Origin: Streptacidiphilus anmyonensis
GTDB lineage: Bacteria > Actinomycetota > Actinomycetes > Streptomycetales > Streptomycetaceae
Assembly: GCF_000787855.1 (NCBI RefSeq)
Contig: NZ_BBPQ01000074.1
Coordinates: 1 to 41,586, forward strand
Length of the DNA: 41,586 nt
Reading direction: 5' to 3'
Part shown: one piece after another, positions 7,004 through 15,106 of the stretch
Layout: each line of letters opens with the position of its first letter
Numbering within the stretch: position 1 is the stretch's first letter
The notes under the pieces: model-generated
The model's input: only the letters and a program-made list of their open reading frames with translations
The model's database searches: none
What the model was told of the DNA's origin: nothing
Program-made: the position numbers and the translations under genes

Positions 7004-9165
7004 GCGCCGACCGGCCCCGCCCCGGGCCCGCACCGCCGCCCTCGGACGCCTCCGAAGCAAGGAGGGCCGCGGAGGCCGCGGAGGCGGTCTCCCCGCAGGC
7101 GTTCCAGGACCGCTGGACCGCGATGCTGCGCCGCCACGGAACCTCACTGCATCCGACCAAGGTGGCGGCGCTGGGCGCCCGGACCGCCGTGATGATCTGC
7201 GAGGGACGGCTCGGCGCGGCCGCGGCCGCCCTGGTCGGCGCGCACTTCACCGACCCGGACCTGCTGGTCGAGGCGGTCGAGCTGCTGCGCGGCGCCCCCT
7301 CCGGGGAGGCCGGCCGAGCGGACGGCTCCCCGGAGGGCGACCCGGCCGGCGCCTTCGCCGCCGCCTGGGCGATCGCGCTGCGCGAGCGGACCCTGCGCCA
7401 GCAGGAGACCATCCGCACCGCGGCCGACGTCGCCCGCCGCGAGGCCGAGCAGGCGCTGCACGCCTCCGAGGCGCGGTTCCGGGCCCTGTTCGAGCACGCG
7501 GCCGTCGGCATCGGCGTCGGGAGCGTCGAAGGCGAGATCCTCGCGGCCAACCGCTCGCTGCTGGAGATGTTCGGCGCCCGACTTGAGGACCTGCGCGGCC
7601 GCGCGGTCACCGACCTGGTGCACCCCGAGGACACCCCCGAGATCTGGCAGGCCTACGAGGACCTGATCGGCGGGAAACGGGAGAGCTTCCAGTGCGACAA
7701 GCCGTACTACCGCCAGGACGGCGAGGTGGTCTGGACGCACCTGACCGTCTCGCTGATCCGCGACGAGGACGGCACGCCGCGCTACCAGGTGGCCATGCTG
7801 GAGGACATCACCGACCGTTACCGTCTCCAGGAGCGGCTGGCCCACCAGGCCACGCACGATCCGCTGACCGGCCTGCCCAACCGTGCGGCGTTCTTCGAGC
7901 GCCTGGAGGAGCTGTTCGCGACGGCCTCGCCGGGCTCGCACTTCGGGCTGTGCTACATCGACCTCGACCGGTTCAAGATCGTCAACGACTCGCTGGGCCA
8001 CGCCACGGGCGACCAACTGCTCGTCGAGGTCGCCGGACGCCTGGCCACGGCGCTCGGCCCGCTCGGCCACACGGTGGCCCGGCTCGGCGGCGACGAGTTC
8101 GTGGTGCTGCTGGAGCACTGCGACGGCGAGCACGACGCCGTCGCCGCGGCGCGCGCGGTGCTGGGCGCCCTGCGCGAACCGATCCTCATCGACGGCCACA
8201 AGCTGGCCGTCGGCGCGAGCGTCGGCGTGCTGGAGCGGCCCGTCGGCACGATCACCCCGGGCGCGGCGGTGCGCGCCGCCGACCTCACGCTCTACCGTGC
8301 CAAGGAGGCGGGCGGCGCCCGCTGGACCCTCTACGACGCCCGGACCAACGCGGAGGCCGTGAGCCGCTACACCGTCTCGGTGCGGTTGCCGATGGCCCTG
8401 GACCGCGGCGAGTTCTTCCTGGAGTACCAGCCGCTGTGCTCGCTCGCCGACGGCTCGCTGGCCGCCGTCGAGGCGCTGGTGCGCTGGCGGCATCCGCTGC
8501 TGGGCGTCCTGCGGCCGGACGAGTTCGTGCCGGCGGCCGAGGAGACCGGTCTGATCCTTCCGCTCGGCCGCTGGATCCTCAACCAGGCGTGCGCCCAGGC
8601 GGCGGACTGGCAGCGCCGCTACGGCGCGAAGGCGCCGCAGGTCAACGTCAACATCACGGCGCGTCAGGCGCGCAGCAAGGGCCTGGTCGCCGACATCGGC
8701 CGGATCCTCGCCGACACCGGCCTGGAGCCCGGCCTGCTCCAGCTGGAGATCACCGAGGGCACCGCGCTGGGGCCCCACGACGAGTCGCTGCGCAACCTCA
8801 ACATCCTGGTGGACAAGGGCATCACACTGGCCGTGGACGACTTCGGCACGGGCTGGTCCAATCTGGCCTACCTGCGCGACCTCCCGTTGTCCGGGATCAA
8901 GCTGTCGAGTTCGTTCATCGGCGATCCGGCCACCGGGTCGGCGCCGGAATCGGATGTCGCCTGGCGCATCGTCGGCGGCCTCGCCGACCTGGCTCGCAGT
9001 CTGGGACTGACGTTGACGGCGGAGGGCGTGGAGACGCTGGAGACCGCCGAGCGGCTGCGCGCCCTGGGCTGCGCCTGGGGTCAGGGCTGGTACTTCGGCC
9101 GGCCGGTCATGCCGGAGCAGCTGGAGGAGCTGTTCCTGGCAAATCCTTACAAAAGCGACGAATAG
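7000..9165 (+). CDS. PAS-GGDEF-EAL cyclic-di-GMP protein
   Basis: A 721-residue protein that could make and/or break cyclic-di-GMP. In order: an Ala-rich helical region (about 1-145), a PAS domain (about 155-280), a GGDEF domain with an intact GGDEF motif (363-367), and an EAL domain (about 460-705). The position of the inhibitory RxxD site, five residues before GGDEF, reads PLGH, so product feedback inhibition is probably absent. In the EAL domain E491-A-L, the DDFGTG pair D613/D614, K634 and EGVE are present. The usual Asp two residues after the lysine (KxD) is Ser636 (KLSSSF). The domain order matches Streptomyces RmdA-type proteins. No membrane segment is seen. It overlaps the methyltransferase gene by 4 bases. 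Confidence 0.95.
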   Translation: MSADRPRPGPAPPPSDASEARRAAEAAEAVSPQAFQDRWTAMLRRHGTSLHPTKVAALGARTAVMICEGRLGAAAAALVGAHFTDPDLLVEAVELLRGAPSGEAGRADGSPEGDPAGAFAAAWAIALRERTLRQQETIRTAADVARREAEQALHASEARFRALFEHAAVGIGVGSVEGEILAANRSLLEMFGARLEDLRGRAVTDLVHPEDTPEIWQAYEDLIGGKRESFQCDKPYYRQDGEVVWTHLTVSLIRDEDGTPRYQVAMLEDITDRYRLQERLAHQATHDPLTGLPNRAAFFERLEELFATASPGSHFGLCYIDLDRFKIVNDSLGHATGDQLLVEVAGRLATALGPLGHTVARLGGDEFVVLLEHCDGEHDAVAAARAVLGALREPILIDGHKLAVGASVGVLERPVGTITPGAAVRAADLTLYRAKEAGGARWTLYDARTNAEAVSRYTVSVRLPMALDRGEFFLEYQPLCSLADGSLAAVEALVRWRHPLLGVLRPDEFVPAAEETGLILPLGRWILNQACAQAADWQRRYGAKAPQVNVNITARQARSKGLVADIGRILADTGLEPGLLQLEITEGTALGPHDESLRNLNILVDKGITLAVDDFGTGWSNLAYLRDLPLSGIKLSSSFIGDPATGSAPESDVAWRIVGGLADLARSLGLTLTAEGVETLETAERLRALGCAWGQGWYFGRPVMPEQLEELFLANPYKSDE

Positions 9166-9464
9166 CATAAAACCCAGTTAAATTGCCTTGACTTCCGGGC
9201 GTCGCTTTGACCATGATGTTCCCCTGGTGGTCGATGGCCCTGGTTCTCGAACCGGCTTCAACGACCGCCGACGTGGTGGTCGACGCTTCACGCGTCAGGA
9301 TCGCCGGCGGCACGGGGGCGAGGCTCGGGGGCGGGCTTCGGAGTCAGGGCTGGGGCACTCCGCCGATGCGATCGTTTCCCGTCTGAGCGCGGGCCTGACG
9401 GCTCGCGCAGCGGTGGCGCACGCCCCGATGGCGCATGCCCTGCCGCCCTCCGGAGGAATCTCCG
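9166..9464 (+). promoter_or_regulatory. Intergenic region with promoter for the GT2/deacetylase operon
   Basis: This is 299 bases without a gene. The first 30 bases are A/T-rich. TTGACT (9188-9193) and CATGAT (9212-9217), 18 bases apart, form a plausible promoter for the forward glycosyltransferase operon and imply a leader of about 240 bases. The near-repeat GGTGGTCGA occurs twice (around 9227 and 9272). GGAGGA at 9452-9457 is the ribosome site of the first gene. No terminator for the upstream gene is obvious. Confidence 0.45.
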
Positions 9465-10313
9465 ATGAGCACCGGCAAGCCCCTGACCCTGCCCCCCATC
9501 CCCCGCACCGTCGCCGACGGCGTCCCCGCACGCCGGGTCACCGACCGACCGCGGACCAGATCCACCGTCAGCCTGGTCATCCCCGCGTACAACGAGGCGC
9601 GCAACATCCCCTGGGTCTTCCAGGAGATCCCACGGTGCGTGGACGAGGTGCTGCTGGTGGACGGCGACTCCCACGACGCGACGGAGCGGATGGCGCGGCT
9701 GTGCCGTCCTGCCACCCGCATCCTGCGGCAGGACGCGCCGGGCAAGGGCAGCGCGCTGCGCACCGGCTTCCTCGCGGCCCGCTGCGACTACGTCGTGATG
9801 CTGGACGCGGACGGCAGCATGTGGCCCGGGGAGATCCCGCACTACATCCACTTCCTGGACAACGGCTACGACTTCGTCAAGGGCTCGCGCTACATCGCGG
9901 GCGGCGGCTCCCAGGACCTCACGCCGATCCGCTCGTTCGGCAACAAGGTGCTGGTCGCCGCCACCAACCTGCTCTACGACGCGGGGCTGACCGACCTCTG
10001 CTACGGATTCTGCGCGTTCCGGCGCAACTTCCTGGACGAACTCGACCTGCACGCGCCCGGGTTCGAGATCGAGACGGAGATGGTGGCGCACGCGCTGCGC
10101 TCGGGCCTGCGGGTCGCCGAGGTCCCGAGCCTGGAACTCCCCCGCCGCGCCGGCCGGTCGCACCTGCACGCGATCTCGGACGGCCGACGCGTGCTGCGTA
10201 CCCTGCTCGCCGAACGTCCCCGCTCCACCGGGGGCGACCGAGGGCCGGTCGGCGCGGCGGCGGGAACGGGGTCGGCTCCCACGGGGGCGACTCCCACGGG
10301 GGCGGCCCGATGA
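9465..10313 (+). CDS. GT2 family glycosyltransferase (dolichol-P-mannose synthase-like)
   Basis: A 282-residue GT-A fold transferase, first gene of a four-gene operon. It has the usual nucleotide-sugar features: SLVIPAYNEARNIPWVF near residue 30, VDEVLLVDGDSHDAT near 60, and the metal-binding D114-A-D116 in VVMLDADGSMWP. Single-domain GT2 proteins of this size usually transfer a sugar to a polyprenyl phosphate or to a growing glycan. The tail after about 255 is a Gly/Ala/Thr/Pro-rich low-complexity stretch. No transmembrane segments are obvious, so it is a cytosolic or peripheral enzyme. The start at 9465 has GGAGGA 7 bases upstream. The stop overlaps the next start as ATGA. Confidence 0.92.
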   Translation: MSTGKPLTLPPIPRTVADGVPARRVTDRPRTRSTVSLVIPAYNEARNIPWVFQEIPRCVDEVLLVDGDSHDATERMARLCRPATRILRQDAPGKGSALRTGFLAARCDYVVMLDADGSMWPGEIPHYIHFLDNGYDFVKGSRYIAGGGSQDLTPIRSFGNKVLVAATNLLYDAGLTDLCYGFCAFRRNFLDELDLHAPGFEIETEMVAHALRSGLRVAEVPSLELPRRAGRSHLHAISDGRRVLRTLLAERPRSTGGDRGPVGAAAGTGSAPTGATPTGAAR

Positions 10314-11719
10314 GAGGCCACGGCCGGCGCTCCGCAGCAGCCTGTCCCTGCCTTGCCGCACGCGATCTGCGCTACACCCCCGTCAGGGTCGTGGAACTGG
10401 AGCTGGACCGGCCGCAGGAGCTGCGCGCGCCGGGCGGCCTCGGTCCGGTCGTCCCGAGCGGACGCGTGTCGGCGCTGGTGCGACTGCACGGACACCCGCT
10501 CGGGCTGGTCCAGGCCGACGGCGCACCCGGCGATCCGGCCGGGCTCCGCCGGGCGCTGGTCGCCGCCGCCCATCGTGAACTGCCCCTGCCCGAACAGCGA
10601 CACCACCTCGACCTCGCGGCGCCGCTGCCCTGGCCCGATCCGACCGTCAGCGTCGTCGTGGCCACCCACAACCGGCCGCAGTCGCTGCGCCGCTGCCTGG
10701 ACTCGCTGCTGCGCACCCGCTACCCGGGCCTGGAGGTGCTGGTCGTCGACAACGCGCCCGCCACCGACGAGGCCCGGCGCCTGGTGCTGACGGGCTATCC
10801 GCCCCAGGTGCGCTACCTGCGCGAGCCCGTGCCGGGCCTGGCCCGCGCGCACAACCGCGGTCTGGTGGCCGCCCACGGCGCCGTCGTGGCCTTCACCGAC
10901 GACGACACCATGGTCGACCCGCGCTGGCCGAGCGCACTGGCCGAGGCCTTCGCAACGGACCGTTCGGTCGGCTGCGTCACCGGCCTGATCCTTCCGGCCG
11001 AGCTGGAGACACCCGCCCAGGCCGCGCTGGAGGCGCACGGCGGCTACGCCAAGGGCTTCGCCCTGCGCCGCTGGTCGATGCGCGAGCGGCCGCCCGGCGA
11101 GCCCCTCTTCCCGTTCGCCGGCGGCCGGTTCGGCTCCGGCGCGAACATGGCCTTCCGAGCCTCCCTGCTGCGCCGGCTCGGCGGCTTCGACCCGGCGACG
11201 GGCACCGGAACCCCGGCGCGCGGCGGCGACGACCTGCTCGCCTTCTTCCGGGTGCTGACCTCCGGCGCGTCCCTGGTCTACCAGCCCGACGCGATCGTCT
11301 GGCACCACCACCACCGCACCCCCGACGCCGTCCCCGCGCAGGCGTTCGGCTACGGCGTCGGCTTCGGCGCGTATCTGACGGCCGCGGTCCGACACCAACC
11401 CGGCGCACTGCCCGCCCTGTTGAAAGTCCTGCCGCGTGGCGTGGGCATGGCCCTGCGGGGCGCCGGCCGAGACGCCGCGCAGGGACCGCCGCTCGCCGGG
11501 GCCAGCCCCGCCGAGCTGGCCCGGCTCCAGCTGCGCGGGCTCGCCTACGGTCCGATCGGCTACCTGCGCAGCGCGCTCCAGGACAGGTACGGCGCGGGCC
11601 GCGCCCACGGCGGCAGCAGGAGCGAGGCCAGGGACAGGAGCGGAGCAGCGGCCCGATGTCGGGGCCACCTGACGAGGACGAAGGCGGTGAGACCCGGTGG
11701 ACGCAGCCCATGGCACTGA
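10310..11719 (+). CDS. GT2 family glycosyltransferase
   Basis: A 469-residue protein. The first about 100 residues are a non-catalytic N-terminal region. The GT2 domain begins near 112 (VSVVVATHNRPQSLRRCL) and has the triple Asp D197-D199 (AFTDDDTMVDP) for metal and nucleotide-sugar binding. It also has the acceptor-side motif GANMAFRASLLRRLGGFDP near 280 and a conserved GGDDLLAF near 305. The C-terminal 150 residues are Ala/Arg-rich and may be membrane-associated. The start overlaps the stop of the previous gene (ATGA), which indicates coupled translation. It is probably one of several sugar-adding steps in the locus. The sugar and linkage cannot be read from sequence. Confidence 0.9.
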   Translation: MRGHGRRSAAACPCLAARDLRYTPVRVVELELDRPQELRAPGGLGPVVPSGRVSALVRLHGHPLGLVQADGAPGDPAGLRRALVAAAHRELPLPEQRHHLDLAAPLPWPDPTVSVVVATHNRPQSLRRCLDSLLRTRYPGLEVLVVDNAPATDEARRLVLTGYPPQVRYLREPVPGLARAHNRGLVAAHGAVVAFTDDDTMVDPRWPSALAEAFATDRSVGCVTGLILPAELETPAQAALEAHGGYAKGFALRRWSMRERPPGEPLFPFAGGRFGSGANMAFRASLLRRLGGFDPATGTGTPARGGDDLLAFFRVLTSGASLVYQPDAIVWHHHHRTPDAVPAQAFGYGVGFGAYLTAAVRHQPGALPALLKVLPRGVGMALRGAGRDAAQGPPLAGASPAELARLQLRGLAYGPIGYLRSALQDRYGAGRAHGGSRSEARDRSGAAARCRGHLTRTKAVRPGGRSPWH

Positions 11720-12785
11720 CCCCGGATCCGGGTCCCGCCTCTCGGTGGTCGTCTGCTGCTACACCACCGACCGCTGGGACGACATCCGCGCCGCGATCGC
11801 CTCCGTGGCGGCCCAACAGCCGCCCGTACGGGAGACCGTGATCGTGGTGGACCACTGCCCCGGCCTGGAGCGGCTGGCCCGGGAGCACCTGGCCGACGAC
11901 GCGGACGGGTCGTGCGTACGGGTCGTGGCGAACGCGGAACGCCGCGGCCTGTCCGGCGCACGCAACACCGGGGCGGCCGAGGCCCGCGGGGACGTGGTGG
12001 CGTTCCTGGACGACGACGCCACCGCGGAGCCGGGCTGGGCGGCCGCGATCCTGGCCGGATACGCGGACGCGGCCGACGTGCTGGGCGTCGGCGGCGCCGT
12101 GCTGGCCCGCTGGGAGCGCGGCCGACCCGGCTGGTTCCCGCCCGAGTTCGACTGGGTGGTCGGCTGCTCCTACCGGGGCGGACCGGAAACCGCCGCGCCC
12201 GTGCGGAACTTCATCGGCGCGAACATGTCCTTCCGCCGCACGGCCCTGCGGTCGGCGGGAGGCTTCCGCATCGACCTGGGCCGGGTCGGCACCCGGCCGC
12301 TGGGCTGCGAGGAGACCGAGCTGTGCCTGCGGCTCACCACCTCCCGGCCCGACGCGACGCTACTGCACCAGCCGGACGCGGTCGTGCGCCACCACGTGCC
12401 GCCGCAACGCGGCACCTGGCGCTACTTCCTGACCCGCTGCTACGGCGAGGGCCTGTCGAAGGCCGCGGTCACCGCCCGCGCGGGCGCCACCCGCGCGCTC
12501 GCCAGCGAGCGCGCCTACCTGCGCCGGACCGTCCCGCGCGCCGTCACCTCGGCGTTGCGTCCCGGCCCGCAGTGGTCTCCGCGCCGTGCCCTGGCCCTGG
12601 TCGCGGGCGTCTCCGCGACGGTCCTCGGCTACGGCGCCGGGACGCTGCACCGGCAGACACTGCACCGGCTGACACCGCCCCAGACGCCGAAGTCCGCCGC
12701 CGAGAGCGCCCCGGCCCGGGCGCCGCGTGCCGCCGCGACCCCGGCGCTGCTGTCCCCGGGGCGGGAGCAGGGCGGTGGCGCATGA
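11697..12785 (+). CDS. GT2 family glycosyltransferase
   Basis: A 362-residue transferase with the same architecture as the preceding gene's catalytic part: LSVVVCCYTTDRWDDIRAAI near residue 15, D105-D107 (AFLDDDATAEPGW), then GANMSFRRTALRSAGGF near 180 and the acidic pair CEETELCLRL near 205. The C-terminal region is Ala/Pro-rich. The GTG at 11697 is chosen because it is the first in-frame start before the GT2 core, and it overlaps the previous gene by 23 bases. A GTG at 11686 is in another frame. The stop overlaps the deacetylase start (ATGA at 12782-12785). Confidence 0.88.
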   Translation: MDAAHGTDPGSGSRLSVVVCCYTTDRWDDIRAAIASVAAQQPPVRETVIVVDHCPGLERLAREHLADDADGSCVRVVANAERRGLSGARNTGAAEARGDVVAFLDDDATAEPGWAAAILAGYADAADVLGVGGAVLARWERGRPGWFPPEFDWVVGCSYRGGPETAAPVRNFIGANMSFRRTALRSAGGFRIDLGRVGTRPLGCEETELCLRLTTSRPDATLLHQPDAVVRHHVPPQRGTWRYFLTRCYGEGLSKAAVTARAGATRALASERAYLRRTVPRAVTSALRPGPQWSPRRALALVAGVSATVLGYGAGTLHRQTLHRLTPPQTPKSAAESAPARAPRAAATPALLSPGREQGGGA

Positions 12786-13582
12786 CCGTGGTGCCGGTGC
12801 TGCTCTACCACTCCGTCAGCGACTCACCGCCGGAGTGGATCGCACCGTTCACCGTTCCCCCCGCCACGTTCGCCGAGCAGCTGGACCGGATCATCGACGC
12901 GGGCCTGACCGTCGTCTCGCTGCGCCGTCTGGTCTCGGCGATCCGCGGCGGCCGGGCGCTGCCGCCCCGGCCCGCCGTGCTGACCTTCGACGACGGCTTC
13001 GCCGACTTCTACTGGAGCGTCGCCCCGCAGCTCCAGTCCCGCGAGCTGCCCGCCACCCTGTTCGTCACCACGGGCGCGATCCACCCGCCCGGCGGCTCCC
13101 CGACCGGCAGCCTGCTGGGCCCCGCCGACATGCTGAACTGGCGGCAGGTCGCGGGCCTGGACGCGGTCGGGATCGAGATCGGCGGCCACTCGCGCACCCA
13201 CCCCCAGATGGACACCCTCACCAGCCGCGCGCTGTGCGAGGAGGTGGACCTGTGCAAGCAGGAGCTGGAGGAGGCCCTCGGCCACTCCGTCAGCAGCTTC
13301 GCCTACCCGCACGGCTACTCCAGCCCGGCGGTGCGCCGCAAGGTGCTCCGCGCGGGCTGGGACAGCGCCTGCGGCGTCGCCAACGCCTTCAGCTCCACCT
13401 CCGACGACACGCTGCGCCTGGCCCGCCTCACCGTCCGCGCGGACACCTCCGCCGCGACCTTCCAAGCCTGGCTCGACGGCCGCGGCGCCCTCACCGCCCC
13501 CTTCCCCGACCGCTGGTCCACCGTCGGCTGGCGCGCCTACCGCCGCCTCCGCGCCCGCCTCGGCCTCTCCCTGCCGCGCTGA
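12782..13582 (+). CDS. Polysaccharide deacetylase, NodB/CE4 family
   Basis: A 266-residue deacetylase, expected to remove N- or O-acetyl groups from a glycan or sugar intermediate. NodB motif 1 is TFDDGF with the D70/D71 pair. Motif 2 is GGHSRTHP with the metal ligands H136 and H140. Motif 3 is SFAYPHG near 177. All metal ligands are present, so it should be active. It has no signal peptide or membrane anchor, unlike secreted peptidoglycan or chitin deacetylases. This fits action on a cytosolic lipid-linked intermediate made by the three upstream GT2 enzymes, or export by another route. It is the last gene of the operon, and a convergent gene begins 22 bases later. Confidence 0.93.
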   Translation: MTVVPVLLYHSVSDSPPEWIAPFTVPPATFAEQLDRIIDAGLTVVSLRRLVSAIRGGRALPPRPAVLTFDDGFADFYWSVAPQLQSRELPATLFVTTGAIHPPGGSPTGSLLGPADMLNWRQVAGLDAVGIEIGGHSRTHPQMDTLTSRALCEEVDLCKQELEEALGHSVSSFAYPHGYSSPAVRRKVLRAGWDSACGVANAFSSTSDDTLRLARLTVRADTSAATFQAWLDGRGALTAPFPDRWSTVGWRAYRRLRARLGLSLPR

Positions 13583-13604
13583 GCCGCACCCCGCCGTGCC
13601 GGCA

Positions 13605-14057
13605 TCAGCCCAGCTTCTTCAGCCCTTGGTCCTTGCTGCTGTCGAACATGGCGCCCCCCGTCGTTCCCGCGTTGGTTCCGTCGAAGCCCGGGTTGCTCCA
13701 GCCGGTCTCAGGCGCGTCCTCCTCCGGCTGCCCGGCAGCGCCACGCGCGGCCCGGCCCTCCCGCTCCAGCACCACGGGCAGGAACCAGTCGAGGAACATC
13801 CCCGGCTCCGCGCCCGGGCCGGTCAGCTCAACGAACCGGCGCTCACTGCCGCTGTCGTCAGCGAGCCAGTCATCCAGGCTCTGCGCGTAGGCATCGGCCT
13901 GGTCGGCACGGCCGGGCCACTCCCGCTCGCCCGAAAAGACCATCGAGGCCAGCTTGTCCACCAGCGACTCGGCGGACGCATGGGCGGACCTCACCTCGCT
14001 CCCCTCCGCGAGCCACTCCATGAGCCTCTCGACGTTCTCGCGGTCCACCGCCGCCAT
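13605..14057 (-). CDS. Hypothetical acidic protein
   Basis: A 150-residue protein that I do not recognise. The N-terminal 100 residues are helical and acidic (VERLMEWLAEGSEVRSAHAS, DDWLADDSGSERRF). The C-terminal 50 are Gly/Asn/Thr-rich and disordered-looking (GWSNPGFDGTNAGTTGGAMF). There is no signal peptide or membrane segment. A GGGGGG run 7 bases before the ATG at 14057 acts as a ribosome site. It is last on the reverse strand, 139 bases after the GH16 gene, and may have its own promoter (TAGTGT on the reverse strand near 14095). Confidence 0.65.
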   Translation of the reverse strand: MAAVDRENVERLMEWLAEGSEVRSAHASAESLVDKLASMVFSGEREWPGRADQADAYAQSLDDWLADDSGSERRFVELTGPGAEPGMFLDWFLPVVLEREGRAARGAAGQPEEDAPETGWSNPGFDGTNAGTTGGAMFDSSKDQGLKKLG

Positions 14058-14196
14058 GCGCAGCCCCCCTGTGCCGTCCCATGTTCTGACAGGACACTAG
14101 AATCCGGGCCCCGGCGCGCGCTCTCCGAAAGAAGCAGAACTTCGCGCACACCGGCGACCGGCCTCCCGCGGACCGGTGCCGCCTGCGCCGACCGCG

Positions 14197-15093
14197 CTAG
14201 TGCTGCCACACCCGGACCCACTGCACCTGCATCTGGGCCTGGTTCACGTCGGCCGGCGGGGCGAAGGGGTAGCCCACGGCCAGGTTGAGGATCATCTCCA
14301 TGGGCAGTTGGGGGATGTCCGCCGGAGTGTCGATGTGCCAGCGGGCCACGCCGTCGACGTACCAGGTCACGGAGTTCTGCTCCCAGTCGACCGCGAACAC
14401 GTGGAACCCGGCGGGGAAGTTCACCGGCCCGTACCAGTGCTGGCGCTGCGTGGGCGTGCCGTCGGCGGCCTGCCAGTGGAGGGTGTTCTGCACCAGCTGG
14501 GTGGTGCCGCTGAACTCGGCGATGTCGATCTCCTGCGGCACGTCGTGCTCGGCCGGGAGCAGCCAGAAGGCCGGGAACATGCCTCCCTGCGGCGGGATCT
14601 TGATCGCGGCGGCGAAGTAGCCGTGCAGGAAGGTCTCCCGGGGCTGCGCGTCCCAGTTGTCGCGCCCGGTGGTGACCATGCCGGAGGCCCACGGGTAGGT
14701 CTTGCCGTCGCTGCCCTTGGTGGGCGTGCGGGTGGCTTCCAGGTTCAGCGTGCCGTCGGACACGGAGACCTGGCCGGGCAGGTACCACTCCAGTTCGTGG
14801 TTGCCCGCGTTGGTGCAGCCGGAGACGTTCCAGTCGTAGCAGGTGGCCCACTGTGCGGTGTCGAGCGAGCCGCTGCTGAAGTCGTCGGAGAAGGTGAGGT
14901 GCCACGGGCCCGGCGCCCCCTTGGCCGGGGCGGGCGAGCTCACGGAGGCGCTGGGATCGCCGGCGCTCGGCACGCCGACGGCGTTGCCGGCTCCCGGGGA
15001 CGTGCCGCCGCAGGCGGCCGTCACTCCGAGGAGCAGCGCACCTGCCGCCAGCCGAAGCAGGTGCGTCGAACCTGACCGCCGTATCGCACGCAT
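14197..15093 (-). CDS. GH16 beta-glucanase-like lipoprotein
   Basis: A 298-residue secreted glycoside hydrolase. The signal peptide has a basic start (MRAIRRSG), a leucine-rich core and a lipobox VTAAC near residue 23, so it is probably a lipoprotein. A Ser/Pro/Ala linker precedes the beta-jelly-roll catalytic domain (about 60-298). The nucleophile and acid/base motif EIDIAEF (E187, D189, E192 approximately) is intact, with the conserved GYFAAAIKIPPQGGMFPAFW region just before it. GH16 enzymes cut beta-1,3/1,4-glucans or galactans. In a polysaccharide locus such an enzyme commonly trims or releases the locus's own polymer. GAGGAGG precedes the ATG at 15093. It follows the membrane-protein gene by 13 bases. 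Confidence 0.93.
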   Translation of the reverse strand: MRAIRRSGSTHLLRLAAGALLLGVTAACGGTSPGAGNAVGVPSAGDPSASVSSPAPAKGAPGPWHLTFSDDFSSGSLDTAQWATCYDWNVSGCTNAGNHELEWYLPGQVSVSDGTLNLEATRTPTKGSDGKTYPWASGMVTTGRDNWDAQPRETFLHGYFAAAIKIPPQGGMFPAFWLLPAEHDVPQEIDIAEFSGTTQLVQNTLHWQAADGTPTQRQHWYGPVNFPAGFHVFAVDWEQNSVTWYVDGVARWHIDTPADIPQLPMEMILNLAVGYPFAPPADVNQAQMQVQWVRVWQH

Positions 15094-15106
15094 CCGGGCC
15101 ACCTCC

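Noticed and set aside
9242-9253. GGTTCTCGAACC, resembling a tRNA T-arm
   Set aside because: The loop is too short, and no acceptor, D or anticodon stems can be drawn around it.
9288-10361. Reverse-strand frame opposite the first GT2 gene
   Set aside because: It is an antisense shadow. The forward GT2 has clear motifs, a ribosome site and overlapping neighbours.
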